DNA from: JBOHPP01 sp050731755
GTDB lineage: Bacteria; Methylomirabilota; Methylomirabilia; Rokubacteriales; CSP1-6
NCBI GenBank assembly: GCA_050731755.1
Contig: JBOHPP010000143.1
Span: 1-22,801, forward strand
DNA: 22,801 nucleotides
Reading direction: 5' to 3'
Shown: positions 14,102 to 20,536 of the stretch, in pieces
Layout: each line of letters begins with the position of its first letter
Position numbering within the stretch: the first letter of the stretch is position 1
Notes under the pieces: model-generated
Told to the model about the DNA's origin: nothing
The model's input: only the letters and a program-made list of their open reading frames with translations
Database searches by the model: none
Made by a program: the position numbers and the translations under genes

Positions 14102-14925
14102 TGGACGAGGCGCTGCGCCAGTTCAGCGAGTTCATCCGGTTACCGGAGCCGGCGCTGGACCTGGGGCTGGGGGCCTTGCTCATCGCCCGCGTCGAACACC
14201 CCAACCTCTCGCCGGCGCGCTCGCTGATGCATCTCGACGAGCTGGCCGCGGCGTCCGGGGTCTTCCGCGTCTCGGACTCGCTCAAAGCCCTGCACCGGCT
14301 GCGGGAGTTCCTGTTCGACGAGGAGGGGTTCCGCGGCAACAAAGAGGACTACGACGACCCCCGCAACAGCTGCCTCAACGATGTCCTGGAGCGCCGGCTG
14401 GGCATTCCCATCTCGCTGTCGCTGGTCATGATGGAGGTGGGACGGCGGGCAGGGCTCAGGATCGTGGGGGTGGGGCTGCCCGGCCACTTCGTGGTCCGCG
14501 CCGACGTGGGGTCGGAGCCGGTGCTGCTGGATCCCTTCGACGGCGGCGCCCTGCTCACCCACGAGCGCGCCGCCAAGCTGACGGCCCGCGCTCTCGGCCG
14601 CCGCGTGCGGCTCACCGAGGAGCACTTCGTCGCCGCGGGCAAGCGTCAGATCCTCAACCGCATGCTCATGAATCTGAGATCGATCTACTGCCGGCGCGAA
14701 GACTGGGACAAGGCCCTGGCCGTGTTCGACCGCCTGCTGGCGCTGGACGAGCAGTCCGCCGCGCACCGGCGCGACCGGGGGGCGGTGCTGGTGAAGCTGG
14801 GAGACCTCCGACGGGGGGCGGTCGACTGGGAACGATACCTCACGGCGTGCCCGGAAGCGGAGGACGCCGACGACGTGCGTCGTCAGCTCCGGCGCGTCCG
14901 GCAGAAGCTGGCCACGTTGAATTGA
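14101..14925 (+). CDS. SirB1-like transglutaminase-fold protein with TPR tail
   Basis: A 274-residue cytoplasmic protein. An N-terminal helical part (1-70) precedes the SirB1 core: CLNDVLERRLGIPISLSLV near 92-110, GLRIVGVGLPGHFVVR near 118-133 and LLDPFDGG near 142-149. The C-terminal region (about 185-270) has TPR-like helices with NRMLMNLRSIYCRREDWDKA and FDRLLALDE. SirB1 proteins are related to transglutaminase-like folds, and their reaction is not known. ATG 14101 shares one base with the TGA of the ferritin-like gene (TGATG). It is the last gene of the def operon and is followed by an 11-bp-stem hairpin. Confidence 0.88.
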   Translation: MDEALRQFSEFIRLPEPALDLGLGALLIARVEHPNLSPARSLMHLDELAAASGVFRVSDSLKALHRLREFLFDEEGFRGNKEDYDDPRNSCLNDVLERRLGIPISLSLVMMEVGRRAGLRIVGVGLPGHFVVRADVGSEPVLLDPFDGGALLTHERAAKLTARALGRRVRLTEEHFVAAGKRQILNRMLMNLRSIYCRREDWDKALAVFDRLLALDEQSAAHRRDRGAVLVKLGDLRRGAVDWERYLTACPEAEDADDVRRQLRRVRQKLATLN

Positions 14926-14933
14926 TCGTTAAC

Positions 14934-14962
14934 TTGGAGGGGGCAGCGGCCGCCCCCTCCAA
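14934..14962 (+). terminator. Strong hairpin after the SirB1-like gene
   Basis: A perfect 11-bp stem TTGGAGGGGGC / GCCCCCTCCAA with a 7-nt loop, 8 nt after the stop. It is not followed by a T-run on the plus strand, so it may stabilise the 3' end or be part of the intergenic repeat rather than an intrinsic terminator. It resembles the first hairpin at 6691-6713. Confidence 0.55.
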
Positions 14963-15060
14963 ACCTCCCCGTTTGCGCGAGGTGCCACAGCCGCCCCCTG
15001 CAAACCTCCCATTTCGCGCGGGGGTGCGCCACGGATTCCGCCGGCAAAGCCGGCGCTCGG
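14949..15060. repeat. GC-rich intergenic repeat, copy B, with two tandem imperfect units
   Basis: Two adjacent similar units of about 40 bp (14949-14988 and 14990-15032) share GCCGCCCCCT.CAAACCTCCC, then TTnCGCG, a G-rich stretch and a CCAC end. They are followed at 15041-15060 by CCGGCAAAGCCGGCGCTCGG, which matches copy A (6771-6787) apart from a few bases. Copies A and B share the order G-rich hairpin, then CGGCAAAGCCGnCGCTCG, then a -10 box and gene start. Nothing coding is seen in 14926-15085. Confidence 0.65.
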
Positions 15061-15069
15061 AAGTGGTTG

Positions 15070-15075
15070 TAGACT
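15070..15075 (+). promoter_or_regulatory. TAnnnT -10 box (TAGACT), 10 nt before the M48 gene
   Basis: TAGACT ends 10 nt before ATG 15086. An alternative overlapping TAATAA (15075-15080) ends 5 nt before it. No ribosome binding site is present. Confidence 0.45.
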
Positions 15076-15085
15076 AATAAGCGCG

Positions 15086-16381
15086 ATGTGCCGTCCCGGT
15101 GGTGTTCACCGCTCGATCGCGTGGGTCCTCCTCGTCGCCCTGCTGGCCGGGGCCTGCGCGAGCCGCAATGTCGCCCCCATCGGGGCCGGTGGCAAGCCCT
15201 TCCGTCCGGAGTCTGACGAGCAGGCCCTGTGGGCCAAGGCACAGAAGGAGGAGGAAGCCCTCCTCAAGCGGGCCAAGGTTTACGACGACCCGCTCCTCGA
15301 GGACTACCTGGGCCGCATCGCCGACCGGCTGACGCCCGACGAAGTCCGGGGTGCCGGCGGGCCCGGCATCAAAGTGGGAGTCATCCGCGACGCCACCTTC
15401 AACGCCTTCGCCATGCCCAATGGCAAGATCTACATCCACACCGGGCTGTTGAGCCGTCTGGAGAACGAGGCCCAGCTGGCGACGATCGTCGGCCACGAGC
15501 TGACCCACGTGACCCACCGCCACGCGCTGAAGTTCAGCCGTGACGCCCGCAACAAGCAGATCATGTATACAGTGGCGGCGGTGGCGGCCAGCATCGGCGT
15601 CGCGGTGGCCGCGGGCTCGCGTACCCGCGCCGGCGATCCGGTGGGGGCCGCCGTCCTGAGCCAGACTGCCAACGCGGTGCTGGGGCTGGGGCTGGCCCTG
15701 GCCACCGTCGCCGCGATCCACGGCTATGGGCGGGATCTCGAGCGCGAGGCGGACCGCGAGGGCATGGAGCGGCTCGTGAGCGCCGGCTACGATCCCAGCG
15801 AGTCGCCGAAAGTGTTCAAGCTCCTGCAGAGCGAGACGGGGGACCGCGGGCCGGTCGAGACGTTTTTCTTCGGGAGCCACCCGCGCCTTCAGGAGCGCAT
15901 CGACACGACGACCACGCTGGCCCAGACGACCTACGCGGCGGTGGCCGGCGAGTCGGAGCGCGTGCGCAACACGGAGGAGTTCGAGCTGCGGATGCGGACG
16001 GTCGTCCGCGAGAACGCGTACGAGGACATTCGCCTCGGGCGCTTCGCGCTGGCCGAGCGCCAGCTCGACCGGGTGCTGGCCGTCACCCCGCGGGACCCCA
16101 CCGCGCACCTCTACTACGGCGACCTGCATCGCCTCCGGGCGCAACGGGCCAAGAGCCTCGAAGACAAGGCCGCGGAGGCCCAGCGCGCGCTCGAGCGCTA
16201 CCAGCGCGCGGCCGAGCTGGACCCGAGCTTTCCGGATCCCTGGCGACAGCTCGGCTTCCTCTACTACCAGCAGAAGGATCAGGCCCGCGCCAAGGCCGCC
16301 TTCGAGAAGTATCTCGCGCTGAAGCCCGACGGCGCCGATGCCAAGCGGATCAAGGAGTACCTGGTCGAGCTGAACCGCTGA
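15086..16381 (+). CDS. M48-family metallopeptidase lipoprotein with C-terminal TPR repeats
   Basis: A 431-residue periplasmic zinc protease of the BepA/LoiP-like group. The N-terminus is a signal peptide ending in a lipobox-like LLAGAC with Cys24, so it is likely lipid-anchored. The zinc site is HELTH at 137-141, and the third ligand Glu219 is in an ExxAD motif (EREAD, 219-223). Hydrophobic segments at about 160-177 and 198-212 lie between them, as usual for M48 proteins. Two or more TPR units follow (about 310-350 and 370-425, ending FEKYLALKPDGADAKR). It probably degrades or helps assemble misfolded envelope proteins. The gene seems monocistronic; the racemase gene after it has its own -10 box. 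Confidence 0.9.
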   Translation: MCRPGGVHRSIAWVLLVALLAGACASRNVAPIGAGGKPFRPESDEQALWAKAQKEEEALLKRAKVYDDPLLEDYLGRIADRLTPDEVRGAGGPGIKVGVIRDATFNAFAMPNGKIYIHTGLLSRLENEAQLATIVGHELTHVTHRHALKFSRDARNKQIMYTVAAVAASIGVAVAAGSRTRAGDPVGAAVLSQTANAVLGLGLALATVAAIHGYGRDLEREADREGMERLVSAGYDPSESPKVFKLLQSETGDRGPVETFFFGSHPRLQERIDTTTTLAQTTYAAVAGESERVRNTEEFELRMRTVVRENAYEDIRLGRFALAERQLDRVLAVTPRDPTAHLYYGDLHRLRAQRAKSLEDKAAEAQRALERYQRAAELDPSFPDPWRQLGFLYYQQKDQARAKAAFEKYLALKPDGADAKRIKEYLVELNR

Positions 16382-16404
16382 CCCTCGGGCTCACTGTGAT
16401 GCGG

Positions 16405-16410
16405 TAGAGT
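16405..16410 (+). promoter_or_regulatory. TAnnnT -10 box (TAGAGT), 8 nt before the racemase-like gene
   Basis: TAGAGT ends 8 nt before ATG 16419. AGGGA sits between box and start, but only four to five bases from the ATG, so it could also be a weak ribosome binding site. It lies in the 37-bp spacer after the M48 gene. Confidence 0.45.
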
Positions 16411-16418
16411 AGGGACCC

Positions 16419-17162
16419 ATGACGGCGGGGCGGGTCCGCGGAGGCTTCAACCAGTACGGCTTCACCGTCGGCATCCTCATGCTCGACACCCGTTTCCCCC
16501 GGATCGTGGGCGACATGGGCAACGCCGCCACTTTCGACTTTCCCGTGCGCTACCACCGGGTGACCGGCGCCGATCCGGACCTCGTCGTCCGCCGCGGCGC
16601 CGAGGGGCTGCTGCCGGCGTTCGTGCAGGGCGCCCGCGAGCTCGAGCGTGAGGGCGTCGGCGCCATCACCACCAACTGCGGCTTCCTGGTGAAGTACCAG
16701 CGCGAGCTGGCGGCGGCGGTCAGGGTGCCGATGTTCACGTCGAGCCTGCTCCTGGTCCCGCTGGTTCATCGCCTGCTGCCCCCCGGACGTCGGGTAGGGA
16801 TCCTCACCGTGAACGCGGCGACGCTCGGCCCCGAGCACCGCCAGGGGGCCGGTATCACGCCCGACATCCCCCTCGCCGTCGCCGGTCTGGAGACCGAGAA
16901 GGAGTTCACGCGCGTGCTCCTGGGTGACGAGCTGGAGCTCGACGTCGACACCGCCCGCGACGAGCACGTTCGGGTGGCCCGACGGCTGGTCGCCGAGCAT
17001 CCCGACCTGGGCGCGATCGTGCTCGAGTGCACCAACATGCCGCCCTACACGGCCGACATTCAACGGGCCACGGGCCTGCCCGTCTTCGACGTCGTGTCGC
17101 TGGTGCGCCTGGTCCACGCCGCGCTGGTCAGCGGGCTGCCGCCGCGCCTGTCGTCAGCATGA
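16419..17162 (+). CDS. Aspartate/glutamate racemase-superfamily protein
   Basis: A 247-residue cytoplasmic enzyme with the two-domain Asp/Glu/hydantoin racemase fold. The two catalytic cysteines of the cofactor-independent mechanism are visible, Cys87 in ITTNCGFL and Cys204 in VLECTNMPPY. The spacing and the GVGAITTNCGF context fit the uncharacterised racemase-like subgroup better than glutamate racemase MurI. It may epimerise an amino acid or hydroxy acid, or act as a maleate-isomerase-like enzyme. Its stop overlaps the next start (ATGA), tying it to the FAD oxidoreductase. It is the first gene of the catabolic-type operon that ends in a TAXI TRAP transporter. Confidence 0.82.
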   Translation: MTAGRVRGGFNQYGFTVGILMLDTRFPRIVGDMGNAATFDFPVRYHRVTGADPDLVVRRGAEGLLPAFVQGARELEREGVGAITTNCGFLVKYQRELAAAVRVPMFTSSLLLVPLVHRLLPPGRRVGILTVNAATLGPEHRQGAGITPDIPLAVAGLETEKEFTRVLLGDELELDVDTARDEHVRVARRLVAEHPDLGAIVLECTNMPPYTADIQRATGLPVFDVVSLVRLVHAALVSGLPPRLSSA

Positions 17163-18325
17163 CGGACCTGCCCAAAACGGCATCCGCCGTGGTGATTGGC
17201 GGCGGTGTCGTGGGCTGCAGCATCGCCTACCACCTGGTCCGGCGCGGCCTCGGCGACGTCGTTGCCCTCGAGCGTGACGCCGTGGGCAGCGGCACCACCA
17301 GCAAGGCCGCCGGCGGGATCCGGGCCCAGTTCCCCACCGAGACCGAGATCCGGTTCTCGCTGGAGTCGATCCGGGTATTCGAGGGGTTCCGCGACGAGTT
17401 CGGCGTCGATCCCGGCTATCACCGGATCGGCTACCTGTTCCTGATCTCCGATCCGGCCGATCTGGCCGGCTTCGAACAGCGCATCGCGCTGCAGCGGCGT
17501 TTGGGGGTGGACGTTCGCTTCATCTCGCCCGCCGACGCGCAGGCCTTGGTCCCCGCGCTTCGCGTGGACGACCTCCTGGGCGCGGTGTGGGGCCCCGGCG
17601 ACGGCATGGCCGGGCCGGCTGAGGTCACCCAGGGCTTCGCCAACCGCGCCCGCCAGCTCGGAGCCCGGATCCTCGAGGGCGTCGACGTGACGGGGATCGA
17701 GCGAGAGAAGGGGCGGGTGAGCGGCGTCACCACCGATCAGGGGCGGGTGGCCACGCCGCTGGTGATCAATGCCGCTGGCCCCGCCGCGGCGCGAGTGGCC
17801 CGTCTGGCCGGAATCGTCCTATCGGTGCACCCGCGGCGCCGCCACATCTTCTACACCGAGCCGTTCGCGGAGATCCCCGGCCCGGTGCCGCTGACCACCG
17901 ATCGCGCCAGCGGCTTCTACTTCCGTAAGGAGATGGATCAGCTCCTGCTCTCTCCCGGTGACGTGGAAGACGTCGGTGACGATCTCGGCGCCGCCGTGGA
18001 CTGGCGCCGTGTCGAGGAGACGGTGGAGAAGGCGGTGCACCGGCTGCCCATCGTGGAGAAGGCGCGGATCGCCGGGGGCTGGGCGGGGTTGCGGCCGCTC
18101 ACGCCCGACGACCACGCGATCATCGGCTGGGCTTCCGGCCTGCCCGGCTTCTTCCTCGCCGTCGGCTTCGGCGGTCACGGCTTCCAGCACTCGCCGGCCA
18201 CCGGGCGTTACGTCGCCGAGTGGCTCCTCGACGGCACGCCGTCGCTCGATCTCTCGCTCTTCGATCCCGCGCGGTTCGCCCGTGGCGAGGCGGCGGCGCA
18301 CGACCGCGGCGCTGACGCCGAGTAG
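17159..18325 (+). CDS. FAD-dependent oxidoreductase (D-amino acid oxidase/sarcosine oxidase-like, DAO family)
   Basis: A 388-residue flavoprotein. The N-terminal dinucleotide-binding motif is VVIGGGVVGCSIAYHL (11-26), followed by an acidic residue at the end of beta-2 (ALERD). The GTTSKAAGGIRAQF segment (45-58) is typical of glycine/sarcosine/proline-dehydrogenase-like DAO proteins. The C-terminal GGWAGLRPLTPDDHAIIG and GFGGHGFQHSP motifs close the FAD site. It should oxidise a C-N bond of an amino acid or N-methylated amino acid. ATG 17159 overlaps the racemase stop (ATGA), and the enolase-superfamily gene starts 13 bp after its stop. A racemase feeding one enantiomer to this oxidase is a reasonable inference. 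Confidence 0.88.
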   Translation: MTDLPKTASAVVIGGGVVGCSIAYHLVRRGLGDVVALERDAVGSGTTSKAAGGIRAQFPTETEIRFSLESIRVFEGFRDEFGVDPGYHRIGYLFLISDPADLAGFEQRIALQRRLGVDVRFISPADAQALVPALRVDDLLGAVWGPGDGMAGPAEVTQGFANRARQLGARILEGVDVTGIEREKGRVSGVTTDQGRVATPLVINAAGPAAARVARLAGIVLSVHPRRRHIFYTEPFAEIPGPVPLTTDRASGFYFRKEMDQLLLSPGDVEDVGDDLGAAVDWRRVEETVEKAVHRLPIVEKARIAGGWAGLRPLTPDDHAIIGWASGLPGFFLAVGFGGHGFQHSPATGRYVAEWLLDGTPSLDLSLFDPARFARGEAAAHDRGADAE

Positions 18326-18338
18326 CCGGGGGCCCGCC

Positions 18339-19448
18339 ATGCTCATCGGCGACGTCCGCGTCATCCCGGCTGACATCCCGCTTCGGCGCCCGCACGTGAT
18401 GTCCTTCACGCGTCTGGAGGCCGTGAACTTCGTGTTCGTCCGGCTTGAGACCCGCGACGGTCTCGTCGGCTGGGGCGAAGCGGCCTGCCTCGGGGGCCCG
18501 ACGTGGAGCGAGGAGTCGGCGGAGTCCATCGCCGCAACCATCGAGCGCTACATCGCCCCCTGGCTTCGCGGGCGGGATGCCACGGCGATCGAGGCGCTCC
18601 GCCTGGAGATGGCGCGGCGGGTCCAGGGCAACCCCTTCGCGCGGGCCGCGGTTGAGATGGCACTCTGGGACCTGAACGGCCGGGTCCTCGGCGTGCCCGT
18701 TCACCGCCTGCTGGGCGGGCGGGTGCGCGACCGGGTGGCGTTGTCCTGGTCGCTGGCCGTCGAGGACGCCGAGGCCGAGGTGGCCGAGGCACGACAACTG
18801 GTCGCCCGCGGCCACCGCATCTTCAAGATCAAGACGGCCGCCCACCCGTTGGCCGAGGACGTCGAGCGGGTGAGACGCATCCGCGAGGCGGTGGGTCCCC
18901 AGGTCGCGCTGCGGATCGACGCTAACCAGGGCTGGGACCGCCCGACGGCGCTCCGAGCGATCCGAGCCATGGAGCCATACGGTCTCGACTTCGTGGAGCA
19001 GCCGGTGGCCCGCTGGGACCGCGAGGGGCTCAGTGAGATCGGCCGCCAGGTCGGCGTGCCGGTGATGGCCGACGAGTCCTGCTGCACGCCTCAGGACGCC
19101 CTGGCTCTCGTTCGCCTCGGCGGCGTGAGCATCCTCGGCCTGAAGCTCACGAAGTCGGCCGGTCTCGCGGGCGCGATGGCCGTGGCCCGCATCGCCGAGG
19201 CGGGCGGCCTCGGCTGCTACGTGGGCTGCATGATCGAGACTTCACTGGGGACGGCGGCGTACCTCCACGTGGCCCTGGCCGCGGCGCCGGTCACCTGGGG
19301 CTGCGAGCTGTTCGGCCCGCTCCTGCTGCGGGGCGACGTCGTGCGCACGCCCGTCCAGTACCGGGACGGGGCGATCCTGGCGCTCGCCGGCCCCGGCCTT
19401 GGCGTCGACGTCGACGAATCTCTCCTCAAAGAATGGTCCCGACGCTGA
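18339..19448 (+). CDS. Mandelate racemase/muconate lactonizing enzyme family protein
   Basis: A 369-residue TIM-barrel enolase-superfamily enzyme. Active-site residues are Lys163 and Lys165 (FKIKT), metal ligands Asp194 (RIDANQGW), Glu220 (VEQPV) and Asp245 (MADES), then Lys269 (LKLTKSAG) and Glu323 (GCELFGP). Each is offset by exactly four from Pseudomonas muconate cycloisomerase (167, 169, 198, 224, 249, 273, 327), placing it in the MLE subgroup. That subgroup also includes dipeptide epimerases, N-acylamino acid racemases and hydroxyproline-betaine epimerase. With a racemase and an amine oxidase next door, an amino-acid-derived substrate seems likelier than muconate. GGGGG precedes ATG 18339; the frame upstream of it is a shadow. 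Confidence 0.88.
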   Translation: MLIGDVRVIPADIPLRRPHVMSFTRLEAVNFVFVRLETRDGLVGWGEAACLGGPTWSEESAESIAATIERYIAPWLRGRDATAIEALRLEMARRVQGNPFARAAVEMALWDLNGRVLGVPVHRLLGGRVRDRVALSWSLAVEDAEAEVAEARQLVARGHRIFKIKTAAHPLAEDVERVRRIREAVGPQVALRIDANQGWDRPTALRAIRAMEPYGLDFVEQPVARWDREGLSEIGRQVGVPVMADESCCTPQDALALVRLGGVSILGLKLTKSAGLAGAMAVARIAEAGGLGCYVGCMIETSLGTAAYLHVALAAAPVTWGCELFGPLLLRGDVVRTPVQYRDGAILALAGPGLGVDVDESLLKEWSRR

Positions 19449-19495
19449 GGCTAGACAGAGCGCTCGTGATCGTCTATCCCTAAGGGGCGTGTCGT

Positions 19496-19501
19496 TATAA
19501 C
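19496..19501 (+). promoter_or_regulatory. Possible -10 box (TATAAC) before the TAXI binding-protein gene
   Basis: TATAAC in an AT-richer patch (GTTATAACC) 25 nt before ATG 19527. It allows a short leader that includes the AGGAGG site. No -35 match is evident. It may let the transporter pair be expressed separately from the upstream enzymes. Confidence 0.4.
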
Positions 19502-19526
19502 CGAGGGATCACTAGGAGGAACGCTC

Positions 19527-20507
19527 ATGCGACGCTTGATCGCCGTCGTTCTCACGCTGGGTCTGGCTCTGGCGCTCGGCGCCCCGCCGGCCGCGGCTCA
19601 GCAGTACAACCTCACCTGGACGGCCGGGCAGGTGGGCGGTGGCTGGTACGCCCAGGCTGGCGGATTCGTGGAGCTGGTCAAGGGCAAGGACCCCCGCTTC
19701 AACATCAAGGTGGTGCCCGGGGCGGGAATCCAGAACATGACCAAGCTCCAGCAGGGCGAGACGGAGATCGCCTGGGGTCTGCCGCCGTTCATCGCCGCCT
19801 CCTACAACGGCCAGGATCCGTACAAGGACAAGCACGGCGACATGCGCCTGGTGATGAACGGGCTCGGCTTCGTGCACATCCAGTTCTGTGTGCCCGCCGA
19901 CTACGCGGCCCAGTCGATCCGCGAGGTGTTCGGGTCCAAGAAGCCGATCACCATCGGCACCACGCCGCCCGGCGGCTCGGACGAATGGGTGATGCGGAAG
20001 GTCTTCGAGCATTACAAGACGACGTACCAGGACGTGCGCAACCGGGGCGGCAAGGTGATCCTGGTGTCCTACTCGGACCTGGTGACGCAGTACCGCGACC
20101 GCAACATGGATATCCTCTTCGCCAACCTGGCCGTGCCCGGGGCGGCGATCCAGGAGGCGTCGTTGGCCCGGAAGATGCGCATCCTGCCCATGGAGGAGAG
20201 TCTGCTGAAGTCGCTGGAGGTCCTGGGACTCTCCCGGGGCGTGATCCCCAAGGGCAGCTACAAGGACGTCGTCAACAACGACCAGGAGATCCCGACCATC
20301 ACGATGGCCAACACCATCGTGGCCAACATCAAGGTCTCGGAGGACGCCGTCTACCACCTCACGAAGATCGCCCTCGGCAACCTGGACGCCGTGCGGAAGA
20401 TCCACCCGGCCTTCAAGGACTTCAACCCCAAGGACGCCGTGAAGCTGGCCGACGTGCCCCTCCACCCCGGGGCGGCCCGCGCCTACAAGGAGGCCGGCTT
20501 GCTGTGA
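19527..20507 (+). CDS. TRAP transporter TAXI-family substrate-binding protein
   Basis: A 326-residue periplasmic binding protein. The Sec signal peptide is residues 1-24 (ending PPAAA-QQ). The mature N-terminus YNLTWTAGQVGGGWYAQAGG and the GAGIQNMTKLQQGETEIAWGLPP segment are typical of the TAXI (TRAP-associated extracytoplasmic immunogenic) family. The TTPPGGSDEWVMRKVFEHY region near 148-166 lines the ligand site. TAXI proteins bind small acids such as glutamate or dicarboxylates; the ligand here is unknown. AGGAGG lies at 19514-19519, seven bases before ATG 19527. The cognate fused permease follows after 29 bp. Confidence 0.92.
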   Translation: MRRLIAVVLTLGLALALGAPPAAAQQYNLTWTAGQVGGGWYAQAGGFVELVKGKDPRFNIKVVPGAGIQNMTKLQQGETEIAWGLPPFIAASYNGQDPYKDKHGDMRLVMNGLGFVHIQFCVPADYAAQSIREVFGSKKPITIGTTPPGGSDEWVMRKVFEHYKTTYQDVRNRGGKVILVSYSDLVTQYRDRNMDILFANLAVPGAAIQEASLARKMRILPMEESLLKSLEVLGLSRGVIPKGSYKDVVNNDQEIPTITMANTIVANIKVSEDAVYHLTKIALGNLDAVRKIHPAFKDFNPKDAVKLADVPLHPGAARAYKEAGLL

Positions 20508-20536
20508 TCGCCTGACGCGCGGCGGCGGAGAGCCCT

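Noticed and set aside
18339..19448. Calling this gene catB with confidence
   Set aside because: Active-site residues match muconate cycloisomerase, but the subgroup has several other activities. No catechol-pathway partner is present.
19512..20465. Minus-strand frame of about 320 codons
   Set aside because: Antisense shadow of the TAXI binding protein; highly His/Gly/Val-rich without domain features.
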